Notes under the pieces: model-generated
The model's input: the letters and a program-made list of their open reading frames with translations, nothing else
Databases searched by the model: none
What the model was told of the DNA's origin: nothing
Source of the DNA: a virus
Virus record (IMG/VR): IMGVR_UViG_3300030090_003604
Span: 1-55,513 of that record
Length of the DNA stretch: 55,513 nucleotides
Direction: 5' to 3' (one strand)
Position numbers and translations under genes: made by a program
Shown: positions 38,901-47,922 of the stretch, piece after piece
How positions within the stretch are numbered: position 1 is the stretch's first letter
Layout of the letters: every line of letters begins with the position of its first letter

Positions 38901-40905
38901 TTTTTTTACTTATTTGTCCATCAGGTAAAATTACTGATAACATACCTCCCAACCCACCAGTTAAAACTGGAAGATCAACTATATTATCTATTCCAATAAC
39001 ACTATTACCATTAATTGTTTCAATCGATGTAATCTGACCGCCTCTTCTAACTCCAGATTTTACAGGATCTTGAATTTCAATAATTTGACCAGGTGTTATT
39101 AAAGATCCAGCTTGTATAGTTGTCGTGAACGAAACTATATCTGTTTCTGTTGCAAGAGTAGTTAAAAACCATTTTGCAAGTCTTCTAGCTTGATGCCTTG
39201 AAGTAACTCCAAAACTATCAATTGTTTTAGTAACTGCACCGTACTTAAGAACAGCATCATTATCAATTACTTGCTCATATGCTGAATCTCTTAATTCAAT
39301 ATCGAAATATTTAACAACTATAACTGTTGCTCTTGTCTTTGATCCACTACCAGAATAAGAAAATCCATCTTCAGTAACATTAGCTTTAGTGAATAAAAAC
39401 GATGGATCTATTCCAGCTTTATCTTGTATTAGGCTTATACTACCTGACACATATAAAGGCATAGCTCTAAAAACTGAACATAAACTATTTACAACTTTAA
39501 AAACATCTTGTCTGGTCTGTATATTTACATTTAAACTAAATCTTGGTTCTGTAATTGTAGTAACTACTCCACTACCTAACCTATCTTTAAAAGTTACAAG
39601 TTCTGAAGAATATACAGATGCTGCATAAAAACTATAAACATCTAACTGACTAGCACTTATAAAATCTCCACAGCCATATCGCTGACTTGTTAAAAGATCA
39701 AATAAACACCAAGCTGGGTCTGTTGTCCATTGTGCTGCTCCAAGTGTTCCGTTAAAGACATAGTTTGATGGATATATTATTCTGCCGTTGTCTGGATCAA
39801 CTGTCACACCATTTGGAATTTTTACTTTTATTCCTTTTATTAGATAAGACCTTTTAGGAACTGAATTAAATTGTTCCGCATCTATTCTTAACCCAAGAAC
39901 AGCAGAGTTAGGATAGTTAAATCTTTGACCAAAAGTAACAGTTCCAGTTACGTTTGCATCTTCTGTATGTTCAGCTTTGATTACAGTAGGTGAGACAACT
40001 GTATTAACAACCATGCTGATATTAGTACTATTATTAAATTCACAACCGATACTGTCTCCTACTTCTAATAAATGATCTGTTGATGAAGTGATAGTTACTA
40101 TTTTCCCTGCTGCACTACTGCCATTGTTATGTGTATATGTACCAGACAAATCAGATGCTTGATGTTTAATTAACGTATGAGAGGTAACATAAAATTTACT
40201 GACATGACTAATAAATCCATCATTGTCATTCATAAAAGTTGTATCTGAAGCTGAAGTTCTTATAACTTTAAATCTTACTGGAAAAGTATCTGTACTTATA
40301 TCAAAAACATATTGCTTTTGATAAAGATCAGCAGTTCTACCTTTAATTGTTTGATCTACTGTTCCATTAATAGAAAAATCTTGAAAAGCACCATTACCTG
40401 TTGATTTTTGAAATTTAAATTTAAATTCTGTTCCTTCTGTATCTCCATTATTTTTGATTTTTTGTAATTGAGGAACACTAAACAAAAATAAAACTTGATC
40501 TGTACTAGCATCAGTAATATTAAATTGTTGACCTGTTGCATCAATTTCTACTCCTGATTGAGTGTTATTAATAATATTAGATGCTTTTTCAAAGCCTGGT
40601 AAAACTGGTTGATTAGCTGTTCCATGCTCAACTCGTACAATAACATCATCAAAATTAACAGTACCATCTGCATTCTTTAGTGGAGTATTGTCTAAAAATA
40701 TTGAGCGCATAAAAGAGTCTGTTGCCCCTGAGATTGGATTAACAAATCCATCATCAACTAAACCAGCTATTTCTCCTTCGCTTATAAGATCTACAATATG
40801 TCCAAAGGATCTACTATTTAAAGAATCTGGATCAGTAGAAGGAGTTCGTGAACCACCTCCACCGCCTTTACCGCCACCACCAGAACCAGCAATAAATTTA
40901 TCCAT
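35980..40905 (-). CDS. Tail tip / host-specificity protein (gpJ-like)
   Basis: A 1641-residue gpJ-like central tip protein. The start has a Gly-rich GGGGKGGGGG tract then SLNSRSFGHIVDLISEGEIAGLVDD (about 30-54), typical of J. The middle carries the hub with YGCGDFISASQLDVYSFYAASVYSSE and the TLATETDIVSFTTTI segment, and the later part fibronectin-III-like domains (for example PASPSDWASDTE..., NAPTSLTGSYQDDN, NLTAVIKGASAFVSW). It contacts the host receptor at the tail end. It overlaps the gpI-like gene by one base. Longer than lambda J (1132 aa). Confidence 0.9.
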   Translation of the reverse strand: MDKFIAGSGGGGKGGGGGSRTPSTDPDSLNSRSFGHIVDLISEGEIAGLVDDGFVNPISGATDSFMRSIFLDNTPLKNADGTVNFDDVIVRVEHGTANQPVLPGFEKASNIINNTQSGVEIDATGQQFNITDASTDQVLFLFSVPQLQKIKNNGDTEGTEFKFKFQKSTGNGAFQDFSINGTVDQTIKGRTADLYQKQYVFDISTDTFPVRFKVIRTSASDTTFMNDNDGFISHVSKFYVTSHTLIKHQASDLSGTYTHNNGSSAAGKIVTITSSTDHLLEVGDSIGCEFNNSTNISMVVNTVVSPTVIKAEHTEDANVTGTVTFGQRFNYPNSAVLGLRIDAEQFNSVPKRSYLIKGIKVKIPNGVTVDPDNGRIIYPSNYVFNGTLGAAQWTTDPAWCLFDLLTSQRYGCGDFISASQLDVYSFYAASVYSSELVTFKDRLGSGVVTTITEPRFSLNVNIQTRQDVFKVVNSLCSVFRAMPLYVSGSISLIQDKAGIDPSFLFTKANVTEDGFSYSGSGSKTRATVIVVKYFDIELRDSAYEQVIDNDAVLKYGAVTKTIDSFGVTSRHQARRLAKWFLTTLATETDIVSFTTTIQAGSLITPGQIIEIQDPVKSGVRRGGQITSIETINGNSVIGIDNIVDLPVLTGGLGGMLSVILPDGQISKKTITTIDTTNKKITVVNRFEKKVNDSSGNKPFLDNTRQPNPVYTDTFQNTDPNVGSFWIIETTGTSAAIQSQLYKVISVEESDDFTYGVTAVLHNESKYAAVEALETIKHRDVTNLDLIPASPSDWASDTEILSDGTVSPVTGGFTYPIEQLYKYRTQVKVRVLLAWKPVSGVNRYELRYQKDSSGFQTVQVQNPSFTIDDIAVSSSSGKSFFDFEVRSISASGKKSSSPLTKTAFEVVGKNAKPSQVNSDFAASLDPNLGVVLSWTAIAPQHPNFADLDIRGYIIYEGTYGSGNLLGEYKATSVVVPTLPSSGNASQTYSIKAVDDDGNESELARTTAITFDNPNAPTSLTGSYQDDNYILNWNASVINGNRFAIAEYEIKQGTTVIATTNSLTFTLPVTWSTDQIFKVKARDITGKESSDTTLTAVFAKAAAPNITYVYEGSKIRLTWAKPTEGATKIKDYIIKASPTNNTDFGVAVDVDVINSESYLLDVDHSVLNTTTSRRFFVAARDANGTIGNIGRTGISNYPDVSVSPSPAPNNLTAVIKGASAFVSWDEVSLPTVSGKVNGLPIAFYKIYRENAGATSVGTADFQQNGTSVTEEVTWTNATQRYFVRAVDVNGNDGNLQDVDFTVAVPSAVTNLSDEVIDNNVLLRWTESAVGVNQLPIKHYNVYRNNLSTLVGQKLGTFTTVFEQVGGQFEYILKPVNTAGNEGTQNSVVAEVNQPPDFVLTQDFASTFNGTIVNGFVDDGGLFFCINTSRTWRQHFDPNNNDTSRTFGVYGSTTTYALPSENSGSYEEIIDTGATILSTRIESSIGLVASETIGSGLTITPHIFTSPDNVTYTSKGSGNANVIGQNFRYIKIQYSFAGANNDDLIKVNSIRVKTFLKRKTDQGRVDVTASESQGSGKQVTFAETFLDVDSIQLTIQGTPSNTNAKYAIYDFLDTANPQNGFKVFLFDDSGNGVAGTVDFTVRGV

Positions 40906-41510
40906 TATGCCTCTATATCATTAGTTTCGATTTTTGTTGAAATTGGAATTGAACCAACCAAAGTTTTTCCATATACCACAGGAATTGCAGTTCCAGCCCT
41001 GGTAGTCTGTTGCACCCCACTAAATGAAAAAGACTTTACAGGATCTGTTTCATCATCAGGCAATTCTGGTGTAGGAGTCAACAGCCCTGCAACACCACTT
41101 AAAACTAATAACATACCAATCTTGCCAGACAAAGCAAACCATGATATGCCTGATTTTGTTAATACAGGTGCTTTTAAAAACTCTCCAAAAGTTAAACCTC
41201 CAGAAAACAAAAATCCTAGACCTATTAAAGCAACTCCAGCTATTATTTTACCTACGTTACCAGCACCAATAACAACTGGTATTATTTTTATATCTAAACC
41301 ACCACTAGGAAAATTAAGTAAATCCTCATCAATATTATGTTCCCCTACATAAACTTTATAAAACTGACTAGACATATGTTGTTCTAATCCAGCAAAATTT
41401 GCTTTTAAAAAACGTACTGCATCTATTGGTTGATTAATAACTGCCTCAAATTGATTTTGACCACCACAAAAATCTGCAAGTCCTCCATACACTTTTACTT
41501 TACTTAACAT
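40905..41510 (-). CDS. Tail assembly protein (gpI-like)
   Basis: A 201-residue homologue of lambda tail assembly protein I: an N-terminal ubiquitin-like fold (MLSKVKVYGGLADFCGG... FKVYVGEHNIDED) and a hydrophobic Gly-rich middle (VGKIIAGVALIGLGFLFSGG) before TRAGTAIPVVYGKTLVGSIPIS. It acts with K and J in tip assembly. Overlaps neighbours by 11 bases (K) and one base (J). Confidence 0.88.
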   Translation of the reverse strand: MLSKVKVYGGLADFCGGQNQFEAVINQPIDAVRFLKANFAGLEQHMSSQFYKVYVGEHNIDEDLLNFPSGGLDIKIIPVVIGAGNVGKIIAGVALIGLGFLFSGGLTFGEFLKAPVLTKSGISWFALSGKIGMLLVLSGVAGLLTPTPELPDDETDPVKSFSFSGVQQTTRAGTAIPVVYGKTLVGSIPISTKIETNDIEA

Positions 41511-42207
41511 ACCGCAACCTCTTTCCAGTACATTTTACAAGCCATTCCCCATAAAAATCTTTTGAACTTAGTCTACCTTCTATATGATGCAATACCATCT
41601 GTTGTGGCAATAAAAATATACCAACATGATTTAAACCTTGACTATTAATAGAAAACAATAAACTATCACCATTTTCTAATTCCTCGTTGGGTTCTAACTC
41701 TCTAAAACCTGTATCTTTAAAACATTTATCAAAATATGGATTTATACGAAAACTTTCTGGGTCAGTAGGTCTTTCCCAATCTCTTAATATTATTCCAACA
41801 GATTCATAATAATCTTTTACTAAAGTCCAACAATCATGTACTCCAAAAGCATAATGCCTACCAATTAAAGGTGCTTTATAACCTGTTGGCTCAAACTCGT
41901 GCCATTGACCTAATGCAACAGCATATATATACCAAACTTTTTTTGAATTTTCGCAAGCAGTTAAATCAGCAGAACTAGGAAATGGAGTTTGATATGGATG
42001 TGAATGAAAAATTCCAACAATAGTTCCAGAATCTTCTGCTTCTGCATAATCTATAGGATCGATAATAAAATGATCATATGTATTAATTGCTATATTTTTG
42101 CATCTCTTATATCTTTTACGACCTTTAACAACAACCACTAAACCACAAACTTCAGATGGAAACATATCCTCTGCGTGTTTTTGTGCTTCAATTCTCCAAT
42201 TACTCAT
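41500..42207 (-). CDS. Tail tip protein (gpK-like), JAMM plus NlpC/P60
   Basis: A 235-residue protein with two hydrolase domains, as in lambda K. The N-terminal MPN/JAMM metalloprotease motif is E19, H68-S-H70-P, S78, D81. The C-terminal NlpC/P60-like domain has Cys126 (HDCW), His194 (LNHVGIF) and a later His (about 209). It may cut peptidoglycan or proteins at the tip. The start MSNWRIEAQ is chosen because it overlaps the L gene by 8 bases; a longer frame would run far into L. Confidence 0.9.
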   Translation of the reverse strand: MSNWRIEAQKHAEDMFPSEVCGLVVVVKGRKRYKRCKNIAINTYDHFIIDPIDYAEAEDSGTIVGIFHSHPYQTPFPSSADLTACENSKKVWYIYAVALGQWHEFEPTGYKAPLIGRHYAFGVHDCWTLVKDYYESVGIILRDWERPTDPESFRINPYFDKCFKDTGFRELEPNEELENGDSLLFSINSQGLNHVGIFLLPQQMVLHHIEGRLSSKDFYGEWLVKCTGKRLRYVK

Positions 42208-42778
42208 GGAATGATCCAACACCAGGAAACTGTCTAGGTAAAACTTGTCTTGCAGGGATTTTAAAATTAGGTAAATCCCATATCGCACTTAATTCAAACT
42301 CAACAACTTCTCTATTTTCAACAGATTTACGATCAACAATAAAAACTTGAGTTCTACTTGTAGCAGCCGTATTTGCAGTAGACTCACCGTCAAGAAACAT
42401 CGCTAATGTTTCTATTCTTGTTAGTTTTGCATTTAACAAATCATTACCAGGTGTAATCTTATTTACCTCTATAAGTATTGTTGATACTGTAGATAACAAA
42501 TTGCTTACTCTTAAAACTGGTCTAGCTATTGCATCATTTTGTCCACTTTTTTGATCAAATCCTTCTGCCTCAATAGGCATTGGAGTATAAGTTTTGCTGT
42601 TAAAAACAATAGATCCAGCACCAGCAGCGGTCATTCCAGAATGCCAACAATATGTAGTAGTAACACTATCTGGATTACCTGTGGCATAATGTATTCCCTC
42701 AACAAGTTCAAGTTCATATAGTTGAATTATTGCACTTGGGTCAGGTTTTTGTAATTCACTAATATATGAATCCGTCAT
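42200..42778 (-). CDS. Minor tail protein L-like, 192 aa
   Basis: A 192-residue homologue of lambda gpL: IIQLYELELVEG (start), GMTAAGAGSIVFNSKTYTPMPIEAEGF, VSNLL and FIVDRKSVENREVVEFELSAIWDLPNFKIPARQVLPRQF near the end. In lambda L the chain continues into a Cys-rich [4Fe-4S] domain; here it stops soon after the IPARQV motif, with no Cys cluster. So the tip is probably built without that cluster. Confidence 0.85.
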   Translation of the reverse strand: MTDSYISELQKPDPSAIIQLYELELVEGIHYATGNPDSVTTTYCWHSGMTAAGAGSIVFNSKTYTPMPIEAEGFDQKSGQNDAIARPVLRVSNLLSTVSTILIEVNKITPGNDLLNAKLTRIETLAMFLDGESTANTAATSRTQVFIVDRKSVENREVVEFELSAIWDLPNFKIPARQVLPRQFPGVGSFHE

Positions 42779-43143
42779 GGCTCAAATACTTCTCTAAATA
42801 CCAACTCAATATCATTTAAATCATGTGAAACCATAGTAACTGATGGATTCTGACAAACCCATTTCCCAGCCGATCCGAAAGGAGGATTCCAATCAAATGC
42901 TTTTGCACCATTATTACCCTTTGTTGGATCAGCTAAAAAATTTAATATGTTGGTAGTTACTGTGTCTGATCTATTTAAAAAAGATAAAGAAAATGTTCTT
43001 CTACTTGCATTTATTCCATTCTGTAAACGCTGCTCATATCCATCGCCCATAGCAACAGTAATAATATTATTTTCAACTGTTAATTTTGGAGAATAACTTG
43101 GCGATACATCAGAGCCAACACCAGAAGAATCAAAAGTTGCCAT
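42775..43143 (-). CDS. Minor tail protein M-like
   Basis: A 122-residue homologue of lambda gpM: SPKLTVENNIITVAMGDGYEQRLQNGINASRRTFSLSFLNRSD, AFDWNPPFGSAGKWVCQNPSVTMVSHDLNDIELVFREVFEP. The GDGYEQR and WVC... pattern is diagnostic. It joins the tip to the tube. ATGA overlap with the L gene; one-base overlap with the tape measure. Confidence 0.9.
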   Translation of the reverse strand: MATFDSSGVGSDVSPSYSPKLTVENNIITVAMGDGYEQRLQNGINASRRTFSLSFLNRSDTVTTNILNFLADPTKGNNGAKAFDWNPPFGSAGKWVCQNPSVTMVSHDLNDIELVFREVFEP

Positions 43144-45488
43144 TACGAATAAAGAATGCCACCTGGCCGTTTTTGCTTGATTAATTCTGCTTCTACAGCA
43201 GTACCTATCATCTTACCAAGTTGATTTGCTTTCATTGTATTACCTTGAGCAGAAGTTCCACCAGCATTTACAGAAACATTAACAACAGTACCTCCTCCTC
43301 CAGAAGATTCAACTCCAAGTTTTCCACCTTTACCACGTTTAAGTGGCATAATCGCTTCTGGCGAACCAGCTTCAGCCATCAAACCAACACCTCCCCGCGC
43401 CAAGGGAAATACGGATGGACGTTTAACAACGCCCCCATAGCTGAAAGGAACAACTTTATTTTTGGCAAAAACATTTCCTTTAGCACTCTTTGTTACTTCA
43501 CCACCCTCAACAACACCACCATCTCCTAAACCGAGTGCTTTTTTAAATGGATCGAATATAAGTTGGAATAATAATGCTTTTAGTATCATTCTTTGTAAGT
43601 CTTGTAAAATTGATCGTGCTAAATCTCCAAACGAAGCTTTTCCTGTAACCATTAAATCAACAAAAGAATCTGCTAAACGATCAACAGCACCAATTGCATA
43701 TTGCCCTATGTTTGTTCCTAAATCAGTAACTGAATCATAAAGTTCTTTAAATGATTCTTTAAAATTAAATGTTTCATTTTTTGCATTTTTTAAAGCTTCT
43801 TTAACATAATCAATATTAATTCCTAATTGTTCTGATATTCTTAAAGCCTCTTGATCTAATTTTATTTGATCAAATTTTTCTTGTGTAATCTGACCTGATA
43901 ATAATTGAAAATCTAGAAATGCATTATATTGTTCATTTTCTGCTTTTTCTTCTTCATCTCTTAATTTTTGAGTGAAATCTAATCTTTTTTGTAAATTTTT
44001 TATATATTTATCATCATCTCCAGTAGGACTCATAAAATTAGTTAAATCATTTGCAGTAACAGGTGCTTTCATTATTCCTTCTTCAAACGCATAACCTTTT
44101 AAATTATCTCTAAACATTTCACTAACTAATTTTCTGTATAAATCCATATCTATTGGTTTCTGCTTTCCAATACTTAGTGAGTGTACATTTCCTTGTTTAT
44201 AATCTTCCTCAGTAAATACTCCAGCTCTTAATTGTGCAATTTTAAAAGCTTGTTTTTCAGCATCTCGTAAAGCTTTATTAGCTACTGATCCAGCAACATT
44301 TTTACCTTCTTCTAATTGGATCATTTTTAAAATATTTCTAGTTTCTAATGCTGCGTTCAGCATATTTACCATACCAGTAATAATATCTTGGAAACCAGCT
44401 CCAATTGGTTGAAAGAACTCTCCAAAACTTAGTTTTAATTTATCTAGTGCTACTTGCATTCTTTGACCAGCGTCAGCAGTAGAATTTGCCATTTCTCTAG
44501 CAGCACTAGCATGATCGGTACTCAACTTAACAACAAATTTCATAACATCATTTAATCCAACAGTTCCATCTCGTAAGTCTTTCTGTAACTGAGGTAATGT
44601 TCTACCTGTTGCTTGTGCAAATTTAACCACGGCGCCTGGTAAGCGTTCACCGAGCTGGCCTTGTAATTCTTCTGCCGACACCTTACCTTTACCAAAAATC
44701 TGCGACATCGCTCGAATAGCAGATTTAACATCTTCTGCATCTCCACCTGTAGCTTTAATAGCCTCAGATACACCTCTAAATACTAATTCTGCATCACTAA
44801 CACTTCCTCCAGCACCAATAACAGATGCAGATAAAGTTGTAAATTGCTTAGTTGCATTTGCGATAGGAACATTCAAACCGTCAGATACAGAAGCAATAAC
44901 TCTTTGTGCTTTTGCAAATTCTTCTTGAGTTTTAGTGACACCTTTTAATGCAACTTCTAGCCTTTTTATATTTCCAGCAAATACAGCAGCACTTTGAGCA
45001 GCACCACTAAAATCCATCCCTGCACCTAAAACAGCACCTATTGCTGCTCCTTTTGCACCACCAAATTGTAAACCAGATAAAGCTAATTGAGATGTTCTAC
45101 CTGGTAAAACTTGAGATGCAATAAGACTTCCAAACCCACTACCAATCTTTCCTCCAATCCCACCACTTTTTTTACTTGTTAAATTAAATTTATTTATTTG
45201 TTCTCTTGTTCTATTTATTTCATTACCTAAACTCCTAAAACTTCTAGAATTTACATTAGTGATATTTCTAATTGCTGTTAAAGCTCGTTCTTTTTGTCTT
45301 AAAGATGCAATTGTTTGCGTAGATGATTTTTTAACAAATTGAATACTCCGACCTAAAGCTTGTACTTGTCTAGTTGTTTTAGGTGCAACTGATTTTTCAA
45401 AGTTTTTTAAAGTTCGTTCTAAACCAGTAAGATCTTTTAAACCTTCAACATCAAGTTTTATCGTAAATTTTTCAACTTGTTTAGCCAC
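43143..45488 (-). CDS. Tape measure protein (gpH-like)
   Basis: A 781-residue tape measure protein: long helical N-terminus, tape-measure domain (SDAELVFRGVSEAIKATGGDAEDVKSAIRAMSQIFGKGKVSAEELQGQLGERLPGAVVKFAQATG, about 229-291), a Gly-rich hydrophobic stretch (GAAIGAVLGAGMDFSGAAQSAAV), and a C-terminal segment GGVVKRPSVFPLARGGVGLMAEAGSPEAIMPLKRG. It sets the tail length; at about 0.15 nm per residue this predicts a tail of roughly 115 nm. Overlaps the GT stop region by one base. Confidence 0.92.
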   Translation of the reverse strand: MAKQVEKFTIKLDVEGLKDLTGLERTLKNFEKSVAPKTTRQVQALGRSIQFVKKSSTQTIASLRQKERALTAIRNITNVNSRSFRSLGNEINRTREQINKFNLTSKKSGGIGGKIGSGFGSLIASQVLPGRTSQLALSGLQFGGAKGAAIGAVLGAGMDFSGAAQSAAVFAGNIKRLEVALKGVTKTQEEFAKAQRVIASVSDGLNVPIANATKQFTTLSASVIGAGGSVSDAELVFRGVSEAIKATGGDAEDVKSAIRAMSQIFGKGKVSAEELQGQLGERLPGAVVKFAQATGRTLPQLQKDLRDGTVGLNDVMKFVVKLSTDHASAAREMANSTADAGQRMQVALDKLKLSFGEFFQPIGAGFQDIITGMVNMLNAALETRNILKMIQLEEGKNVAGSVANKALRDAEKQAFKIAQLRAGVFTEEDYKQGNVHSLSIGKQKPIDMDLYRKLVSEMFRDNLKGYAFEEGIMKAPVTANDLTNFMSPTGDDDKYIKNLQKRLDFTQKLRDEEEKAENEQYNAFLDFQLLSGQITQEKFDQIKLDQEALRISEQLGINIDYVKEALKNAKNETFNFKESFKELYDSVTDLGTNIGQYAIGAVDRLADSFVDLMVTGKASFGDLARSILQDLQRMILKALLFQLIFDPFKKALGLGDGGVVEGGEVTKSAKGNVFAKNKVVPFSYGGVVKRPSVFPLARGGVGLMAEAGSPEAIMPLKRGKGGKLGVESSGGGGTVVNVSVNAGGTSAQGNTMKANQLGKMIGTAVEAELIKQKRPGGILYS

Positions 45489-46158
45489 TATTTTTTCTCC
45501 TTATTCATTTCGGCTAAAGCAGTTGCTTCCATTAGTTGTAGACCTTCAAACATTTCTTGTCGGTTATCTATATTGTATACGTCAAATAGTCCTCCGTTAA
45601 GTAGGAGAACTTCATATTTTAATCCTACCGCACCTCCAAAGGACATATTCCATTGTGTTTGTATTCTTAAAAACATCATAACAATTTCCCAATTATCTTC
45701 AAACACTTCAAAATCTTTCTTGACATCTGGCTGCTTCTTTAATTTAATACCAAATGCTTTTGCATCATCCTCGGTATTATCAATTAATTCTGTGCTACCC
45801 GAAGCCCAGTATTTGGCAGCATCGACTAGTTTCCCGCTTGAGAATTTCCATAAAATCCTCTAAAAGCATCTAAAACACCTTTAACGAAATCTACATCCTC
45901 ACTAAATTCTTTTAAAACTGTCTTACTAAAATTAATAGGAGTACCATCTTCTTCATTAATATCCTCCCAACCAACTAAAATTTTTTGCAATGCAGAAAAT
46001 TCATCTTCATTATCAAAATTATCTAATTCAGATCTTTTTAATCTTTTAAATTTGCCAATAAATTTGTCAACATCAAATTCTCCAGGTGTATCTAATGAAG
46101 GACGTTTAACCTCTACAGGCCAGGGATAAATATTTCCCTTCTTTCTGACAAATGCCAT
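45488..46158 (-). CDS. Tail assembly chaperone gpGT (frameshift product)
   Basis: The 110-aa G frame can slip -1 on GGGAAAC just before its stop and continue as LVDAAKYWASGSTELIDNTEDD... through the T frame to 45488, giving about 223 residues. The T part is open right from the slip site. In lambda a small fraction of G makes gpGT, and T is the part that binds the tape measure. The ratio here is unknown. Confidence 0.85.
45826..46158 (-). CDS. Tail assembly chaperone gpG-like
   Basis: A 110-residue protein located between the tail tube and tape measure genes, the lambda place for gpG. It has an N-terminal MAFVRKKGNIYPWPVEVKRPS segment, an acidic helical middle and ends FYGNSQAGN. It would coat the tape measure while the tail is built, with the frameshifted gpGT. 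The slippery site lies in its last three codons. Confidence 0.85.
   Translation of the reverse strand: MAFVRKKGNIYPWPVEVKRPSLDTPGEFDVDKFIGKFKRLKRSELDNFDNEDEFSALQKILVGWEDINEEDGTPINFSKTVLKEFSEDVDFVKGVLDAFRGFYGNSQAGN
45829..45835 (-). promoter_or_regulatory. -1 ribosomal slippery site GGGAAAC
   Basis: On the minus strand gcG GGA AAC tag: the X XXY YYZ heptamer GGGAAAC in the right phase, directly followed by the TAG stop of gpG. Lambda uses GGGAAAG at the same place. Confidence 0.9.
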
Positions 46159-46208
46159 AAACAGTAAATAATATATATACTTCTATACTTTAGCTAGGAA
46201 GTCAATGT

Positions 46209-47159
46209 TTATGTATAAATTAAGCTAAATTCATCTCCTTCTGCTGCTGTTGATGATGCACTTGGTACGAGTGTAAAAGGTATATCTAGCATGACAACAC
46301 CTTGCATATCACTATAAGCAACATCGCCTATATCAACTCTAGAAGAAGTAAATTGAACTTTATTACCAGCAGTTGTTCCATGTAAAAATTGTAAATTTCC
46401 TAAAGAACCTTCTGCAAGTGCAGCAGCAAAATAATCCTTAGTGCCTAAAGCAACAGCTTCTATTGAAACAGAACCGCTTGCAGCCCTATCAGTTATAAGT
46501 ACTTCTTTAGCGGAAGAAGCTCCAACAAGTTCTCTATACTCAACAGTATTTCCTAAATCCATTGTTACAGATTGTAATAACCCTGCATAACTTAGTAGTT
46601 GAAAACCTGTTGTATTTCCGTTTTTAAATATTAATGGTGACGCTTGATCGCCATATGTGATTGTTGGAAGTGCAGAATCTGTTGGGGCTACATACTCTCC
46701 AGTAAACGTAAAATCAATCCGTGGGATTGCTCCTACCTCGGCTGCAATTGAAAATGTACCTCGGCAATTAATTGCCTTATGAAGGACACCATCTACGTTG
46801 TAATGGATAGTAACTGTCTCAATACCTGTAGACATTGGCTTGTAAGTAACAGAAGTTCCAGAAGCAATTGTTTCCTTCATGCCACAGGCTTCTAAGGCTT
46901 TTGAATATCGAGGGGCAGTTCCAGCTGTGCCTGATCCAGCAAGTTCCACAGAAAATGTACATTCAACCTTTGTGTTTGCTAATAACTGCTCACTAGCACC
47001 AAAATAAGGTCTAACAACATCTCTATTTACTACATCACTTGATTGTGGTGTGATACTCAAATCAATAACTTGTACTGCGTCAGTAGCTCCAACAGTTGCT
47101 TCTGAAGTACCAGATTCAGTTTCGATAAGAATAACTCTTTTTCTTTGCAATAATGCCAT
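46209..47159 (-). CDS. Major tail tube protein (gpV-like)
   Basis: A 316-residue protein with the tube fold pattern: repeated strands (VQVIDLSITPQSSDVVNRDVVRPYFGASEQLLANTKVECTFSVELAG...) and a late region (YSDMQGVVMLDIPFTLVP). Its place after the U-like gene and before G matches lambda V. It polymerises into the tail tube. 'MALLQRKRVILIETESGT' is the typical phage tail-tube start. A 50-base gap with weak promoter-like sequence follows. Confidence 0.9.
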   Translation of the reverse strand: MALLQRKRVILIETESGTSEATVGATDAVQVIDLSITPQSSDVVNRDVVRPYFGASEQLLANTKVECTFSVELAGSGTAGTAPRYSKALEACGMKETIASGTSVTYKPMSTGIETVTIHYNVDGVLHKAINCRGTFSIAAEVGAIPRIDFTFTGEYVAPTDSALPTITYGDQASPLIFKNGNTTGFQLLSYAGLLQSVTMDLGNTVEYRELVGASSAKEVLITDRAASGSVSIEAVALGTKDYFAAALAEGSLGNLQFLHGTTAGNKVQFTSSRVDIGDVAYSDMQGVVMLDIPFTLVPSASSTAAEGDEFSLIYT

Positions 47160-47206
47160 TGGAGTTTTATCTAGCGTTCATTTAATATATTAGTCCAACA
47201 AGGTTG

Positions 47207-47635
47207 TTAGGTTGAAAGATTGTCATAAGAACTTCTATAATCTATTTCAAATTCTACAGATACAATCCCTGCGGGTTCATCTGCTTCTAATATTTCAAAG
47301 TTAGTTACTGAAGGTCTTATATCAATTGCCAAACCTCCAATAGTAGGATCAGTTAATAATTTTGTATACAAACTATTCACAGTAGGATCTGCAACTTTAT
47401 CTGGTATTTTTCCTCTTACAATTACAGATACTCTTACCCTAAATTCCCATGTAATCTTACTGAAAATAGTATCTGTTTCCCTGGGATTATCACTAACAGG
47501 TTCTAGTATGATTGCTGGAGTAGCTGCTTTGGTTAATGCTTCGGGGCGACTTCTATATATTCTTGTTGATACTCCTGTAGTACCTGTAAGCTTTGTTTTT
47601 AACGCAGCTAATATCTGTTCTCTTTTTGTTGCCAT
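47207..47635 (-). CDS. Tail terminator protein (gpU-like)
   Basis: A 142-residue protein (MATKREQILAALKTKLTG..., IYRSRPEALTKAATPAIILEPVSDNPRE..., FEILEADEPAGIVSVEFEIDY) with the alpha/beta pattern of the gpU/tail-terminator family. It caps the tail at the head end. Lies between FII-like and V-like genes as in lambda, but no Z gene separates it from FII. Confidence 0.85.
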   Translation of the reverse strand: MATKREQILAALKTKLTGTTGVSTRIYRSRPEALTKAATPAIILEPVSDNPRETDTIFSKITWEFRVRVSVIVRGKIPDKVADPTVNSLYTKLLTDPTIGGLAIDIRPSVTNFEILEADEPAGIVSVEFEIDYRSSYDNLST

Positions 47636-47636
47636 A

Positions 47637-47921
47637 TCAAGTGCTTTCTTTACTTAATGACACTATACACATACTACCGTCATCAATCTTTCTAACACTT
47701 CTTACCGTATAATCTTCATCGTTAACAACTATTTTATCTTCATATTCAACTAACCCAAAATCACTTGTTTTTCCTGTTAATTCATAATCAGTTGATACCA
47801 CAACTCCATCAGCTATCATTTCATCAGGCTGATCCAAAAAAGCTATATACTCTGCATTATCGTAGATAACAGAGTCTCTAAAATCTATGAAAAATGTATC
47901 TAAATCTTCTGTAAAAGGCAT
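47637..47921 (-). CDS. Head-tail joining protein (gpFII-like)
   Basis: A 94-residue protein: MPFTEDLDTFFIDF..., VVVSTDYELTGKTSDFGLVEYEDKIVVNDEDYTVRSVRKIDDGSMCIVSLSKEST. The beta-barrel pattern and place match lambda FII. Its ATG lies only a few bases past a strong terminator (47923-47945) with no visible Shine-Dalgarno site, so its level may depend on readthrough. Confidence 0.8.
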   Translation of the reverse strand: MPFTEDLDTFFIDFRDSVIYDNAEYIAFLDQPDEMIADGVVVSTDYELTGKTSDFGLVEYEDKIVVNDEDYTVRSVRKIDDGSMCIVSLSKEST

Positions 47922-47922
47922 G

